Positions 49,901-57,503 of a stretch of DNA of 64,000 bases are shown here, piece by piece (within the stretch, counting starts at the first letter, position 1; the number at the start of each line of letters is the position of its first letter). The position numbers and the translations under genes were made by a program. The DNA is from Nonomuraea sp. PA05. GTDB taxonomy: Bacteria; Actinomycetota; Actinomycetes; Streptosporangiales; Streptosporangiaceae. The stretch lies in assembly GCF_008086045.1 (NCBI RefSeq), contig NZ_VSEY01000035.1, positions 89,070 through 153,069 on the forward strand, read 5' to 3'. The notes under the pieces are model-generated. The model saw only the letters and a program-made list of their open reading frames with translations, did not search any database and had not been told where the DNA came from.

Positions 49901-51982
49901 GTCCACCAGGCCGGCCAGACCGCCCACGGTCGTGATGTATCGGTACTCGGTGCCGGTGATGGTTTGACTGAGAGTGCCGACGACCGCGCCATCGAGGTAG
50001 AGCGTTTGCAGGTTGTCGGCGACGGTGAGCACCGCGTGATGCCACGCGCCGTCGTTGACCGGTGCCGCTGTGGTGATCGGGGTGGAGGTCGGCTGGTAAG
50101 AGCTGCGCAGCTTGCCGTCCGTGCCGATCCCGAAGACCTCCTCCTTGGGAGCATCAGTGTAGGTGCGCAGCGACATGACGGTGCCGCTGGAACTGGTCTT
50201 GAACCAGGCCTCCATGGTGGCGTACTTGCCGAGCCTCGGCACGATCCCCTCTGGGGGCCGCACCCCGGTGGTGGGGGTCAACTCCACTGCGCCATCCGGC
50301 GTGCCCGCAAGAGCGCCCGGCTGGGCGCGCTTGGCGGTGGCGCCGTAGGTGGCGTCGCCCGTGCCACCCCAGCCCAGGTCCTTGGCGTTGCCGGTGGCAT
50401 CGCCGAGCCGCCAGTAGGCATACGGGTCAGAGTCCAGCACGGTGCTGCGGTATTGCGAGCCCGGGTCGTGATCGTAGGTGGTGCACTCCTGTGCCGGGTT
50501 GCACACCTGGGTGAGCACGTCGCCGACGTAGCTGTAGTTCCAAGTCAGGGCCTTGCCGTCAACCGGGTCGGTAGTGACCGTTGTGATGTGGGAACCGGTC
50601 CAGCCGAACATCAGCGACCGGCCGCCCACCGCGGTGGCCTTACCCAGCTTGCCATCGGTGCCATATGTCAGGTCCTGGCTGCGCCCCCGGTTATCGGTGA
50701 TCTTGGCCAGGCGGCCTTGGGCGTCGAACAGATACGACGTCGAGGACTTGTCCATCAGCCGCCAGCCGCCTCCACTGACAGTTGCGAGGGTGGCGTACAT
50801 GCCGGGCGGCGGCTGGAAGGTGCCGTTCTTCTTGTCGGCGAAGCGCACCTGTCGCCCGTCCGGGTAGGTGACCAACAGCGCTTCGCGGCCGCGGATGGTC
50901 TCCGGCACGATGCGCATGTCCCAGCGGGTTGACCAGCCAGCCCCGAACACACCCGTACGGCGGGTGTCCATGCTGTTGTAGGAGCGCAGCACCGACAGCG
51001 GCGGGCCAACCACGGGCACCTGCACATCGGTGACCGATGTGGTGTAGTTCCCGGCCTGCTGATGAAACTCCTGGCCATTGATTCCCGGAGTGGATAACTG
51101 CGAGGTGATCGTAGGCTGCCGCACGCCCACCGTGAAGGTATGGGCCATCGAGTACGAGTACGCCCCACCGATGGTGGAGGCATCCGTCATCTTGACGCGC
51201 CACCAGTACTGCTTACCCCACGTCAGAGAGCCCGCCGGGATCTGCCAGTTGGCCGACAGCGAGCAACACGTCTCGTACGTGACACATTCCAGCAAGGTAG
51301 ACGTCTCGCACAAGAAGAATTCGAAATCGATCGAACCTCCGGACCACGTGCTGCCCTGTACCTGTAGCGTTGGCTGCTCGGTCAGTACCAACGCGCCATT
51401 GGCCGGCGTCATCGACACAGTGCTGGGCGCTGGCGGCACCGGGCACGGCCCGACGAGCAACCATCCGGTCGGCTCGACATGCGGTGCATAGATGTTCAGG
51501 CTCGCAGGGATGTTCTGGTTGGCGAACCAGACACGACGGTCCGAAGCAACATAAGTGCCGAAGGCAACATAGACCCCCCGCTGCCACGGCTGATATGAGC
51601 CGCACGGCGGCTCGGCCAGCAACGCGGCCACGGTCGGCGACGAGTTGTCTACTGCCTCTGCCGGCTGCCTGACCAGGCCGGTTCGCTCCTCCTCCGGCAG
51701 GGCCCCCTTCGGCGCCTTGAACTCGCTCTTCGGTATGCCTGAATCGGCATCGGTCTGCGTCTCATCGCTGGAGGTCAGCGTGGGCAGGCTTTTGGCGGAT
51801 CCGAAGGCCTGCTTGGGCGTCTCCGGCACAAGCTGGACAACGGCAGCCGTTGTGGCTGCCGAGGCATTGGCCGCTGCCGGTAAAGCTTGCAGAAGGAGCA
51901 GACCCGGCAGCAATCCCATAAGGATGGCCGCCACCGCAGCCGATGCCCAGCCAGAACGAGCCCATGCCAAATTCCGGCGCAT
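43952..51982 (-). CDS. Giant secreted RHS/YD-repeat polymorphic toxin with LamG and HINT domains
   Basis: A 2,676-residue protein. Layout: signal peptide ~1-43 (GLLPGLLLLQALPAAANASA); extracellular N-terminal region; RHS-start segment (VVGPPLSVLRSYNSMDTRRT); LamG-type domain inserted at ~505-715 (DSDPYAYWRLGDATGN to GGLAGLVDEVAIYDRPL); long YD-repeat shell (e.g. YDAAGRRISTTDQRGYTTTI); RHS core end (YDPFGETAAQTG, WYQPGTGTFTSRD, ~2087); HINT domain ~2434-2580 (RNSFATGTLVLMADGSRKPI) ending VHN; and a ~95-residue toxin tip. HINT probably autocleaves after HN to release the tip. The tip (AGHSASRGYTKNRTLIEHII, then FELVIDARTNTVMHFLF) has a DUF4258/RelE-like pattern, weak evidence for an RNase. Confidence 0.9.
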   Translation of the reverse strand: MRRNLAWARSGWASAAVAAILMGLLPGLLLLQALPAAANASAATTAAVVQLVPETPKQAFGSAKSLPTLTSSDETQTDADSGIPKSEFKAPKGALPEEERTGLVRQPAEAVDNSSPTVAALLAEPPCGSYQPWQRGVYVAFGTYVASDRRVWFANQNIPASLNIYAPHVEPTGWLLVGPCPVPPAPSTVSMTPANGALVLTEQPTLQVQGSTWSGGSIDFEFFLCETSTLLECVTYETCCSLSANWQIPAGSLTWGKQYWWRVKMTDASTIGGAYSYSMAHTFTVGVRQPTITSQLSTPGINGQEFHQQAGNYTTSVTDVQVPVVGPPLSVLRSYNSMDTRRTGVFGAGWSTRWDMRIVPETIRGREALLVTYPDGRQVRFADKKNGTFQPPPGMYATLATVSGGGWRLMDKSSTSYLFDAQGRLAKITDNRGRSQDLTYGTDGKLGKATAVGGRSLMFGWTGSHITTVTTDPVDGKALTWNYSYVGDVLTQVCNPAQECTTYDHDPGSQYRSTVLDSDPYAYWRLGDATGNAKDLGWGGTGDATYGATAKRAQPGALAGTPDGAVELTPTTGVRPPEGIVPRLGKYATMEAWFKTSSSGTVMSLRTYTDAPKEEVFGIGTDGKLRSSYQPTSTPITTAAPVNDGAWHHAVLTVADNLQTLYLDGAVVGTLSQTITGTEYRYITTVGGLAGLVDEVAIYDRPLHAYEVQRHYTARGAAPHKLTKITLPSGRVWAANVHEPTTDRLKSHTDQHGGTWQIGDETINRNTGTSTVEVTDPNGGKITTVYDSWRGYRLISSTDQVQNAKTQGEVKKPTTYSYDTGGYLSKVTDPNGNSAEYTHDKRGNTLTQRTCRQSGNCQTVRADYYVNSSDQFDARNDRVVKVRDARSASATDNTYATSYEYNSFGEQTKQTSPATLDFPNGRSTTVAYTDGTETAVGGGTTPAGLAETGTDAKGNVTELRYTAAGDLAEQTEPSGLVTRQEHDVLGRVTGQTQISDAHPNGVKTALTYDGGGRLVAQTAPGVQNKITDVTHTAETSYTYDPDGNTLTATIKDLTGGDSARTTAYTYDAFGHQETLTDPEGGVVRTTWNKLGLQDTVTNQVGAVFGYTYTKRGELATKTLKNWTGSPVNPQPPAEITLEQRSYDDGGRLAAQVDAMLRKTSYKYFNDNLLSQVIGEDLKLNGATTTKAIALEINTYDAAGHLTKRVTGADPISGVGITTTEYVYDAASRLTSTALDPNGLNRKTVYAYDANGALTKETRTGTGSSRQEIASYTYNAAGVRTGQTIENGDQDLTTTWTVDDRGLITAVTDPRGNAAGATAADYTTTNTYDALGRLIETKAPSVQVDKAGAQPATIRPTTQAGYDTFGNQTYTVEAEGRTVATAYDKAGRAVKLTMPSYTAPGGTAVTPSISHGYDAAGRRISTTDQRGYTTTIDYDALGNPVRQTDPGASGQGGVWIAEYDRVGEQLSSVDPNGARTEATYDDLGRKITETVIERKPTTAAHTTRFTYNNAGMLLSTVDPRGKTTSYVPNAAGEVTSFTDPAQNMAKSTYDLAGRPVRVTDATNSATETSYDLAGRPIEVKDLNAAGTTLRSATFGYDLASNPISQTSAEQHTTKQSFDALNRPVTLTEPVSASEEIVTRFGYDANGSRTKLTDGRGNITWTTYNSLGLVERVIEPVTSQHPNEADRTWTYGYDQAGNNTSVLQPGGVQITRAFDHLGRLTQEDGSGGGAATAQRTFGYDSAGQLTTAGDYTLEYNDRGLLTKLAQPTGQPTTMAYDESGNLIQRVDAAGTAAFTWDDANRVKTASDPVTGRTWTYGYDKANRVESLTSANPANTQVFGYDDMGRATSQILKSSTGTELAKITYGWDLDDNLTTKTTTGLAGAGTNTYTYDHANRLTSWTAPGGTTTAYEWDASGNRTKAGDKTFTYDERNRLLEGDGTDYTYTPRGTLATSTKAGATTNHTFDAFDRLIADGDSLYAYDVFNRVTSRITGTTKQAHLYAGLSNDLAAISVSGSIQAKYSHDPSGALLGLQEGTAAATAAMSDLHGDLVATYTGTALNSSTSYDPFGETAAQTGDETNLGYQGEYTDPDSGKVNMHARWYQPGTGTFTSRDTAALAPSPSVQANRYTYANASPLTGTDPTGHYTVIGSGAIAGLGNSYTSGMGFQTAASIYSPSTTASWAGNTGASICIGSCSRSEGSGAVACDIQSCGGVSFGHLNVMTIAEMKLQNVLPNGMTPPDGLWESGRNKYTYFIDQIYAMGLSEQQAEEMWKWLKDPNFKVSSDGTLVGPESWTCPSGTSSKQCEALKKAAKEVAEAEAFYDRCLGKGGSLDPNVTKWCADFAERNDIDPLEFQYLQEQRQKELDKKRAEKQWFYDLLEGITDFFWGDVVSCHQKGGMACLMMIVSVVAGGAVKGVKQLAKWFPRAAKALDGAATACRRNSFATGTLVLMADGSRKPIEEVRVGDEVLATDPTTGETAAKEVTALIDSSGMKQLVEITTRAERQGRIEKHAVIATAQHPFWVPALGRWVDATYLQPSTWLRTSTGTWIQIANVRRWTAPQQVYNLTVADIHTYYAGSGAVDILVHNDDCIEALAKTIDTSNLKYTDTVAGHSASRGYTKNRTLIEHIIETGRAMPDPQGVPGAVAWKVEGTYNGKQGIFELVIDARTNTVMHFLFKSNRR

Positions 51983-52629
51983 ACGCCGTCACGCTCCGAA
52001 CCACAACGAGGCACCCACGGGTGCCAGCCGTCGCTCCACCCCACCCGGCAGGAAACCCGGCTCGTGCGGCTCGGAGCACTTGATCAAACGGACAGAGCGT
52101 AACTTTTGTCAGATCACCCGACAAGAGCAACTTCAGTGATCAAAAGGGAGCGGAACGCAACGCACCCGAAAGGACGTGATTCCCGACCTCGCTGCGCGCT
52201 CGCCACAAGATGCCCCGTCTCGTGACTGACGTCGCCGCCCCCGATGTAGATCGCAATGAGCTCGTGGACGCAGTCATGTCGGGGTGGGCCAGGCTCGACT
52301 GGGTCCTCGCCGCCGACCTGTTCGGTGGCCCGCGATGGTCATCTTCAGCGGGGCACGCAAGGGGTGATTCGGCGACCGGCACATCGGCGAGCGCTCCCAG
52401 CGGCCCAAGTTGGTTGTGGTCATCGTCGCCCTGGTGGCGCTCGCCCTGGCCCTGCTCGTGGTGCTCGGCACTCCCACGGTGATTGCCGCCTGACCATCAT
52501 GCTCGCCACAAACGCAGGTCCAGGTGACATAGAAGAAGCCCCCGCCGAAGCGATCGGGAGGCGGCAGTGGGATGGCGTATCGCAGTCCTGGTCGGCGTGG
52601 GGTTGGCCCCGGTCCCGACGATCCCGGCG
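51983..52629. other. Upstream region of the toxin gene, otherwise no intact gene
   Basis: Contains the toxin promoter (52096-52124). Beyond 52,140 there is only a short hydrophobic coding trace (KLVVVIVALVALALALLVVL, about 52,400-52,490) preceded by an in-frame stop and without a start codon. I could not identify its origin. Confidence 0.45.
52096..52124 (-). promoter_or_regulatory. Promoter of the RHS toxin gene
   Basis: On the minus strand: TTGTCG (52124-52119), 17-base spacer, TACGCT (52101-52096). This is a housekeeping-type promoter with a predicted leader of about 107 nt before the ATG at 51982. Confidence 0.6.
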
Positions 52630-52881
52630 GCATACTCTCGGCGGCGACCTTCCGCCGCCACGTGACCGGGCCCGTGCTACCCGAGCGGAACGCGGGTCTT
52701 GCGGACGATGAGGCCGCGGGCACCGGGGTAGGCCAGCATCATCGCGTGGGAGCTTCTCCAGCGCGGCGGGCGACTTGCCAGTGCTGGCCGGGCCGGAGAG
52801 CAGGATTGCGGGGACGCGGGAGGCGAACACCTCCGCCGCAGGGACAAGGGCAGTGGTGACGCAGCGCGATACCCGCGCCAC
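52630..52881 (-). pseudogene. Decayed phage terminase large-subunit N-terminus
   Basis: Three frames together reconstruct a terminase ATPase start: PAILLSGPASTGKSPAALEK (Walker A), then YPGARGLIVRKTRVPL, then STGPVTWRRKVAAE. Two frame changes separate them. The order SGPxxTGKS / GxRGLIVRKT / VTWxxKV is that of PBSX/Terminase-type large subunits. A relic of an earlier phage insertion. Confidence 0.6.
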
Positions 52882-52885
52882 GAGG

Positions 52886-53365
52886 CTAAGAAGTCAGTTC
52901 GCTGTTCATCGCCCTGGTGATCCGACCAGTTGCGGCGTTAATCTTACTGATTACGGCGTCCCGCTCGGACTCAGGCACTTCTTTCCCTTGCTCGATGAAG
53001 GTGACGATCTCCGAGAACCATTTCGAGTATGCCTCTCGTACCGCTGGCGAGCCGTAGAGGTTCACCTGCGTACTGGTGACCACTTGATCGTGTACGCCGG
53101 GCATGGAATACGGCTCGTCCCCCTTCAGTTCGAGCTTGAGAAGCTTATGCATCACAGCCTCGGTTGAGCTGTACACCATGGTCAAGATGTCGGCGTACGC
53201 CCTAGCACGACGCTCTTCCCGTGCCTTTGCCAGGTCATTTTGGGCAGATTGCTGCGCAACCTGCTCAGCATGCTTACGACCCTGGTAACCAGCCAGCCAA
53301 GTAAAAGCGACACCCACAATTCCGCTGGTGGCCGTCGCGACGGGGGCGACCCATTCCCATGCCAT
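52886..53365 (-). CDS. Membrane-anchored coiled-coil protein of unknown function
   Basis: A 159-residue protein. N-terminal membrane segment (WVAPVATATSGIVGVAFTWL), then a charged helix (QNDLAKAREERRARAYADIL) and helical C-terminal part. Similar short membrane proteins are common in actinomycete islands and may sense or respond to phage, but that is speculative. It is the last intact gene before attR. Confidence 0.68.
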   Translation of the reverse strand: MAWEWVAPVATATSGIVGVAFTWLAGYQGRKHAEQVAQQSAQNDLAKAREERRARAYADILTMVYSSTEAVMHKLLKLELKGDEPYSMPGVHDQVVTSTQVNLYGSPAVREAYSKWFSEIVTFIEQGKEVPESERDAVISKINAATGRITRAMNSELTS

Positions 53366-53764
53366 CGTCCAAGTATGGCTGTTGCCGCTCTCAACCCTCG
53401 TCTCGTTGGCGTGGCCACCATCCGCCGTCTGTGGTCCACGGCGACTCTGCTACCGGCAGGACGTACTGGTCCAGCTCCGGGTATGCCTTCACGACTCATA
53501 GCTAACGGCTCGGGTAACTCGCGTCCACGCACGCCCCTGGCGCCGCGTGCTGCGGGAGAGATGACGGAGCCGAGCGCAGGAACTGCGCGTCGAGATGCAC
53601 GACCTCGGGGAGCGCCTGTATCGGACATGGTTGGGCGAGGGGAGCCAATGAGGGGAGCCAACGGGGGCAGATCTGCGGCGACGGCATTCGACGGCTTGAG
53701 ACGTACGCGCAGGTAGACGGCTCCCCGCCCGACTCCCTCAGACCCTGCCGGACCCCCTTCCCTC
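53366..53764. other. Right-end non-coding region of the element
   Basis: About 400 bp between the last cargo gene and attR. Open frames here lack ribosome sites and recognisable domains. I see no arm-type repeat clear enough to report. Confidence 0.5.
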
Positions 53765-53812
53765 GACTGGGGGTCAAGGGGTCGCAGGTTCAAATCCTGT
53801 CGTCCCGACCAG
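53765..53812 (+). repeat. attR core (48-bp direct repeat)
   Basis: Identical to the 3' part of tRNA-Pro(GGG) at 31788-31835. Only the tRNA 3' half is present, so it is not a functional gene. It marks the right boundary of the element. Confidence 0.92.
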
Positions 53813-53830
53813 ATCGACGCTGGTCGGTAA

Positions 53831-53860
53831 GGGTGTCACCATTTCGGTGGCACCCTTTTT
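53831..53860 (+). terminator. Original chromosomal terminator of the tRNA-Pro gene
   Basis: Stem GGGTGTCACC / GGTGGCACCC (one G-U pair), 5-base loop ATTTC and TTTTT. Before integration it would lie just after the tRNA gene. Confidence 0.8.
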
Positions 53861-53876
53861 CCGTAAGGGCAGGTGG

Positions 53877-54701
53877 ATGGTGGCGAAATACACGATCATC
53901 GGCTGCGGTCACGTCGGGCTGGAGCTGGCCAGGCGCTGGGCCGAGGCCGGGCACGCCGTCACCGGCACCACCACCACGCCAGGACGCGTCCCCGAGCTGC
54001 TGAAGGTGTGCGCCGGGGCGGTGGTGCTGCGGGGCGCCGACCAGGAGGCGGTCGCGCGTGCCGTCGAGGGCGCCGACGCCGTGGTGCTGACCGTGAGCCC
54101 CCGCCTGAGCAAGGCCTTCGACGCCGCCTCACGGGTCGCCGAGTACGCCGACACACTCATCGCCAGTGCCCGCGTCGCCGTCGCCGCCCATCCGCGCGTC
54201 GTCTTCACCAGCTCAGGCTCCGTGTACGGCAGCGGCACCGGCCCGCTGATCGACGAAACGGCCCCCACCACCGGCGACCCGGACGCCTCCCCGCGTTCCT
54301 TCGTGGCCGCCGAGCAGGTGGTGCTGGGCTCGCCCGGCGGGGCGGTGCTGCGGATTCCCGACATATACGGCCATCCGGACGATCTGGACTATCCGGCCCG
54401 TGTGCGGTTCGCGCACGAGCGGCTGGGCGGGAGCGTGCCGTTCGCGGCGGAGGCACTGCTGTACCGGATCGACTACCGGGACGCGGCGGCCGCCCTGGAT
54501 TTCGTGGTGACGGAGGGGCTGACCGGTGTGGTCAACGGCTATCCGGACGAGGTGACGCCGCCGACCAACGCCGAGTTCTTCGGGGCGATCTGTGCCGCTG
54601 AGGGGTTGCCCGGGCTGACGTACCGGGGGGAGATCCGGATGCCTGAGGTGCCGGTCACGTCGAGCCGGTTACGCGGGCTCGGCTTCAGGTTCGAGCACTG
54701 A
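53877..54701 (+). CDS. NAD(P)-binding epimerase/dehydratase-like protein
   Basis: A 274-residue Rossmann protein. YTIIGCGHVGLELARRWAEA is a GxGxxG dinucleotide motif; VVLTVSPRLSKAFDAA and RVVFTSSGSVYGSGTGPLID follow the extended-SDR (YeeD/epimerase-like) pattern. The YxxxK tyrosine-lysine pair is not evident, so activity is uncertain. ATG 53877 is used; GTG 53880 is also possible. Its last 33 bp overlap the convergent FAD-enzyme gene. Confidence 0.82.
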   Translation: MVAKYTIIGCGHVGLELARRWAEAGHAVTGTTTTPGRVPELLKVCAGAVVLRGADQEAVARAVEGADAVVLTVSPRLSKAFDAASRVAEYADTLIASARVAVAAHPRVVFTSSGSVYGSGTGPLIDETAPTTGDPDASPRSFVAAEQVVLGSPGGAVLRIPDIYGHPDDLDYPARVRFAHERLGGSVPFAAEALLYRIDYRDAAAALDFVVTEGLTGVVNGYPDEVTPPTNAEFFGAICAAEGLPGLTYRGEIRMPEVPVTSSRLRGLGFRFEH

Positions 54702-56102
54702 CGCCGCCAGGGCGCGGCCGACGAGCCGGCCGAAGGCCAGGGCCGGGGTCAGGCACATGCCCGAGCAGAACGCGTTCCCGTTGACCGCCGCCGACCCGAT
54801 CACCTCCCCCACGGCATACAACCCGGGCATGACCCGCCCATCGGCTCGCCGCACCCGCGAACGCTCGTCGACGTCCACACCCGCGAACGTGATGAGCGTG
54901 ACGGGATGGTTCTCGATCGCGTAGAAGGGCGGCTCGGCGATCGGGGCGGGCAGGTGACGCCGTCCGAACTCCTCGTCCACGCCGCGCGCCACCGCCTCGT
55001 TGTACCGCCGCACCTGCGCGGACAGCCCGTCACCCGAGATGCCGGCGACGGCGGCCAGCTCCGGCAGGGTGGCGGCCCGGTGCAGGCCGCGCCGCCGGCC
55101 GCAGGCGTCCGCCAGCTCGGCCGGGCTCCACCCGTGCACCATGGGCCGCGACTCGCGCAGCGCCGCCGCGTCGAACACCATCCAGAACGTCATCTGCTCG
55201 ATCCGGGTGAGCGCCCGCTCCTTGCGGTCGATGCTGGGGTCGTCCTCGGCGATCCAGCGGCGCCCCTTCCGATCGACGTAGATCTCCCACGGCGGCCGTT
55301 CCTGGGCCACGAGCTGCGGCCGGTGCAGCCAGTCCACGCGCGGGTCGCCGTCGTCCTGCGGCGGCAGCCCGCCGAACGTCGGCAGGTACCGGCCCGTCCC
55401 CTGCAAGCCGGCGCCGGCCCGTCGCGCCATCAGCAGCCCGTCGCCCGTGGAGGTGGGTGCGGCCGAGGTGACCAGCGGCGCGCCCTCCAGCTCGGCGAAC
55501 AACTCGGGCGCGAACCCGAACCCGCCCGTCGCCAGCACCACGGCCGGCGCCCGCCACTCCCGCCCGTCCTCACCGGTGACGCCCACCACGGCCCCGTCCT
55601 CGACCAGCAGGCCCGCGACCGCCGTCCCGCACCGTACCTCGACCAGCCCGCTCGCCGCGTGCGGCGCCAGCAGCCGCCGCAGCGCCGCCAGCACGGCGGG
55701 CCCACCGGGCATCGTGGCGGCGTGCACGGTACGCGGAACCGTGTACGGCTCGTGCCCGTACACGATGCGCGGCGTCGAGGGAGCGGCGCTGAAGCCCGCC
55801 TCGAACAGCCACTCCAGCACCGCGGGCTGCTCGGCCAGCGACAGCCGGGTCAGGTCCGCGCGCCCGGTCCCCCGGTTGATGCGGACGATGTCGGCGTAGT
55901 GCCGTTCGGGGTCGTCGTCGATGCCGCGCGCGCGTTGCGCGGAGAACCCGCCGGCCGACAGGTGCCCGCCCGAGTAGGGCAGCGCGCCGCCGACGTCACC
56001 GGCCTTCTCCAGGACGAGGACGCGCGCCCCGCCACTCGCCGCGGTAATGGCGCAGGCCAGGCCGCCAGGACCGGCTCCGACGACGATCACGTCCCATGCC
56101 AT
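54669..56102 (-). CDS. FAD-dependent oxidoreductase (fumarate reductase/ketosteroid dehydrogenase-like)
   Basis: A 477-residue flavoprotein. FAD-binding VIVVGAGPGGLACAITAASG at the N-terminus, VVLATGGFGFAPELFAELEG in the middle and the C-terminal GLYAVGEVIGSAAVNGNAFC, typical of FAD_binding_2 enzymes (fumarate reductase, 3-ketosteroid-delta1-dehydrogenase). Substrate not deducible. ATG 56102 has GGAGG upstream; an in-frame extension to 56171 would run through the operator palindrome and is unlikely. Controlled, by inference, through the 23-bp palindrome directly upstream. Confidence 0.88.
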   Translation of the reverse strand: MAWDVIVVGAGPGGLACAITAASGGARVLVLEKAGDVGGALPYSGGHLSAGGFSAQRARGIDDDPERHYADIVRINRGTGRADLTRLSLAEQPAVLEWLFEAGFSAAPSTPRIVYGHEPYTVPRTVHAATMPGGPAVLAALRRLLAPHAASGLVEVRCGTAVAGLLVEDGAVVGVTGEDGREWRAPAVVLATGGFGFAPELFAELEGAPLVTSAAPTSTGDGLLMARRAGAGLQGTGRYLPTFGGLPPQDDGDPRVDWLHRPQLVAQERPPWEIYVDRKGRRWIAEDDPSIDRKERALTRIEQMTFWMVFDAAALRESRPMVHGWSPAELADACGRRRGLHRAATLPELAAVAGISGDGLSAQVRRYNEAVARGVDEEFGRRHLPAPIAEPPFYAIENHPVTLITFAGVDVDERSRVRRADGRVMPGLYAVGEVIGSAAVNGNAFCSGMCLTPALAFGRLVGRALAASVLEPEAEPA

Positions 56103-56114
56103 CCGCCACCTCCT

Positions 56115-56137
56115 GGATGGAAACAATGTTTCCATCC
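56115..56137. promoter_or_regulatory. Perfect 23-bp palindrome upstream of the FAD enzyme
   Basis: Arms GGATGGAAACA and TGTTTCCATCC around a central A, all 11 pairs matching, 12 bp before the FAD-enzyme ATG. TetR-like in appearance, but no TetR gene is adjacent. Confidence 0.75.
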
Positions 56138-56177
56138 TGCGGTCCGCGGTCAAGAGCGCGTTTGACAGCACGTACGG

Positions 56178-56206
56178 CTAACCGCTAGCTCTTAGCTAAC
56201 CGTTAG
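56178..56206. promoter_or_regulatory. Tandem CTAACCGYTAG operators upstream of the PadR gene
   Basis: CTAACCGCTAG (56178-56188, one mismatch) and CTAACCGTTAG (56196-56206, perfect palindrome) start 18 bp apart, the second 10 bp before the PadR GTG. They suit PadR autoregulation. Confidence 0.65.
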
Positions 56207-56215
56207 GGGGATGTC

Positions 56216-56761
56216 GTGCAAGACGCGGTGCTGGCGATGCTCGCCAAGGAGCCGTCACACGGGTACGGCCTGCGCGCCCGGCTGCGCCAGAGCCTGGGCC
56301 CGCTGGGCGAGTCGATGAATCCCGGCCAGATCTACGTGACTTTGTCCCGGCTGGAGAAGGCGGGGCTGGTCGTCTGCGAGCGGGCCGACAGCCTTCCCGA
56401 ACGGCCGGACCGCAAGGTCTACGCGCTGACGCCGGCCGGACAGCAGCGGGTGTCCGCCTGGCTGGCCGAGGTGGGCTGGCCCAAGCCGGACATGGCGGAG
56501 TTCCATCTCAAGCTCGTCGCGGCGGCCTCGGCCCGGCTCGCCGACCCGGTCGAGCTCGTGGCGGCACAGCGCCGCGAGCTGCTGCGCCGCTTGCGTGAGG
56601 CACAACAGGCGATCATGGCCGAGCCGGCGGGGTCGAGGGCCGTGCTGCTGCTGGAAGGGGTCGTGCTGCGGCTGCAGGCGGATCTGCGCTGGCTGGAGGC
56701 GTGCGAGCGGGCCTGGTCAACAGCGGGCGCCGAAGCGGATGACAGAGTCGAGGGCGAGTGA
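56216..56761 (+). CDS. PadR-family transcriptional regulator
   Basis: A 181-residue regulator. N-terminal PadR winged helix: VLAMLAKEPSHGYGLRARLR, GQIYVTLSRLEKAGLVVCER and KVYALTPAGQQRVSAWLAEV. The C-terminal helical domain (~95-181) is the Vir_act_alpha_C-like dimerisation part. GTG start with GGGGGA upstream. Overlaps the ABC ATPase gene by 4 bases, so regulator and transporter form one operon; PadR proteins commonly repress such adjacent transporters until a ligand binds. Confidence 0.92.
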   Translation: MQDAVLAMLAKEPSHGYGLRARLRQSLGPLGESMNPGQIYVTLSRLEKAGLVVCERADSLPERPDRKVYALTPAGQQRVSAWLAEVGWPKPDMAEFHLKLVAAASARLADPVELVAAQRRELLRRLREAQQAIMAEPAGSRAVLLLEGVVLRLQADLRWLEACERAWSTAGAEADDRVEGE

Positions 56762-57498
56762 ACGAGTCGAACGCCGTGATCCAGGTGCGTGACCTGGTGA
56801 AGGAGCACGGCCAAGGAGAGAGCCGGGTCCGCGCGGTCGACGAGGTCGGCCTGGACGTGCCCGAGGGGCAGATGCTGGCGGTGATGGGCCCGAGCGGCTG
56901 CGGCAAGTCGACCCTGCTGCACCTGCTGGGCGGCCTGGAACGGCCGTCCCGTGGCGAGGTGTGGCTGGCGGGGCGGCGCATCGACAACCTGAGCGAGCGG
57001 GCCCTGGCGCGCATGCGACGCCAGTCGGTGGGGTTCATCTTCCAGGCCTTCCACCTGGTGGAGGAGCTGTCGGCGGCGGAGAACGTGGAGCTGCCCGCGC
57101 TGCTGGCAGGGCGGTCGCCGCGGCAGGCCAGGCGGCGCGCGGGCGTCCTGCTGGAACGGGTGGGGCTCTCGGCGCGCGCCCGGCACCTGCCGTCGCAACT
57201 GTCGGGCGGGCAGCGCCAGCGGGTCGCCATCGCCCGGGCGCTGGCGAACGAGCCGCTGGTCGTCCTGGCCGACGAGCCGACCGGCAACCTCGACAGCGCG
57301 GCGACGCTCGACGTGCTGCGGATCTTCGAGGAGCTGCGGTCGGCGGGGCAGACGTTCGTGATCGTCACGCATGACGAGCGGGTGGCGGCCACCGCGGACC
57401 GGCTGATCTCCATGCGGGACGGGATGTTCGTGGACGACACCCGGCTGGCCGGCTCCCACCCGCGCGGGCTCGGCGGGCTGATCGGGCTGGAGGGCTGA
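56758..57498 (+). CDS. ABC transporter ATP-binding protein (MacB/LolD type)
   Basis: A 246-residue ATPase. Walker A GPSGCGKSTLLHLLGG (~45), Q-loop FIFQAFHL, signature LSGGQRQRVAIARAL, Walker B VVLADEPTGNLD and H-loop IVTHDERV are all intact, matching the MacB/LolD/FtsE class. GTG start overlaps the PadR stop (GTGA). Works with the permease encoded 5 bp downstream. Confidence 0.94.
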   Translation: MNESNAVIQVRDLVKEHGQGESRVRAVDEVGLDVPEGQMLAVMGPSGCGKSTLLHLLGGLERPSRGEVWLAGRRIDNLSERALARMRRQSVGFIFQAFHLVEELSAAENVELPALLAGRSPRQARRRAGVLLERVGLSARARHLPSQLSGGQRQRVAIARALANEPLVVLADEPTGNLDSAATLDVLRIFEELRSAGQTFVIVTHDERVAATADRLISMRDGMFVDDTRLAGSHPRGLGGLIGLEG

Positions 57499-57503
57499 CC
57501 GTC

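Noticed and set aside
46841..50932. A 1,363-codon open frame antisense to the RHS gene
   Set aside because: High-GC YD repeats open the opposite strand; it has low complexity (Val/Gly/Asp-rich), no domain and no ribosome site, and the sense frame is clearly RHS.
53182..53793. Minus-strand frame starting MNLRPLDPQS over attR
   Set aside because: This N-terminus is the complement of tRNA sequence; the same artefact appears over the intact tRNA at 31,816.
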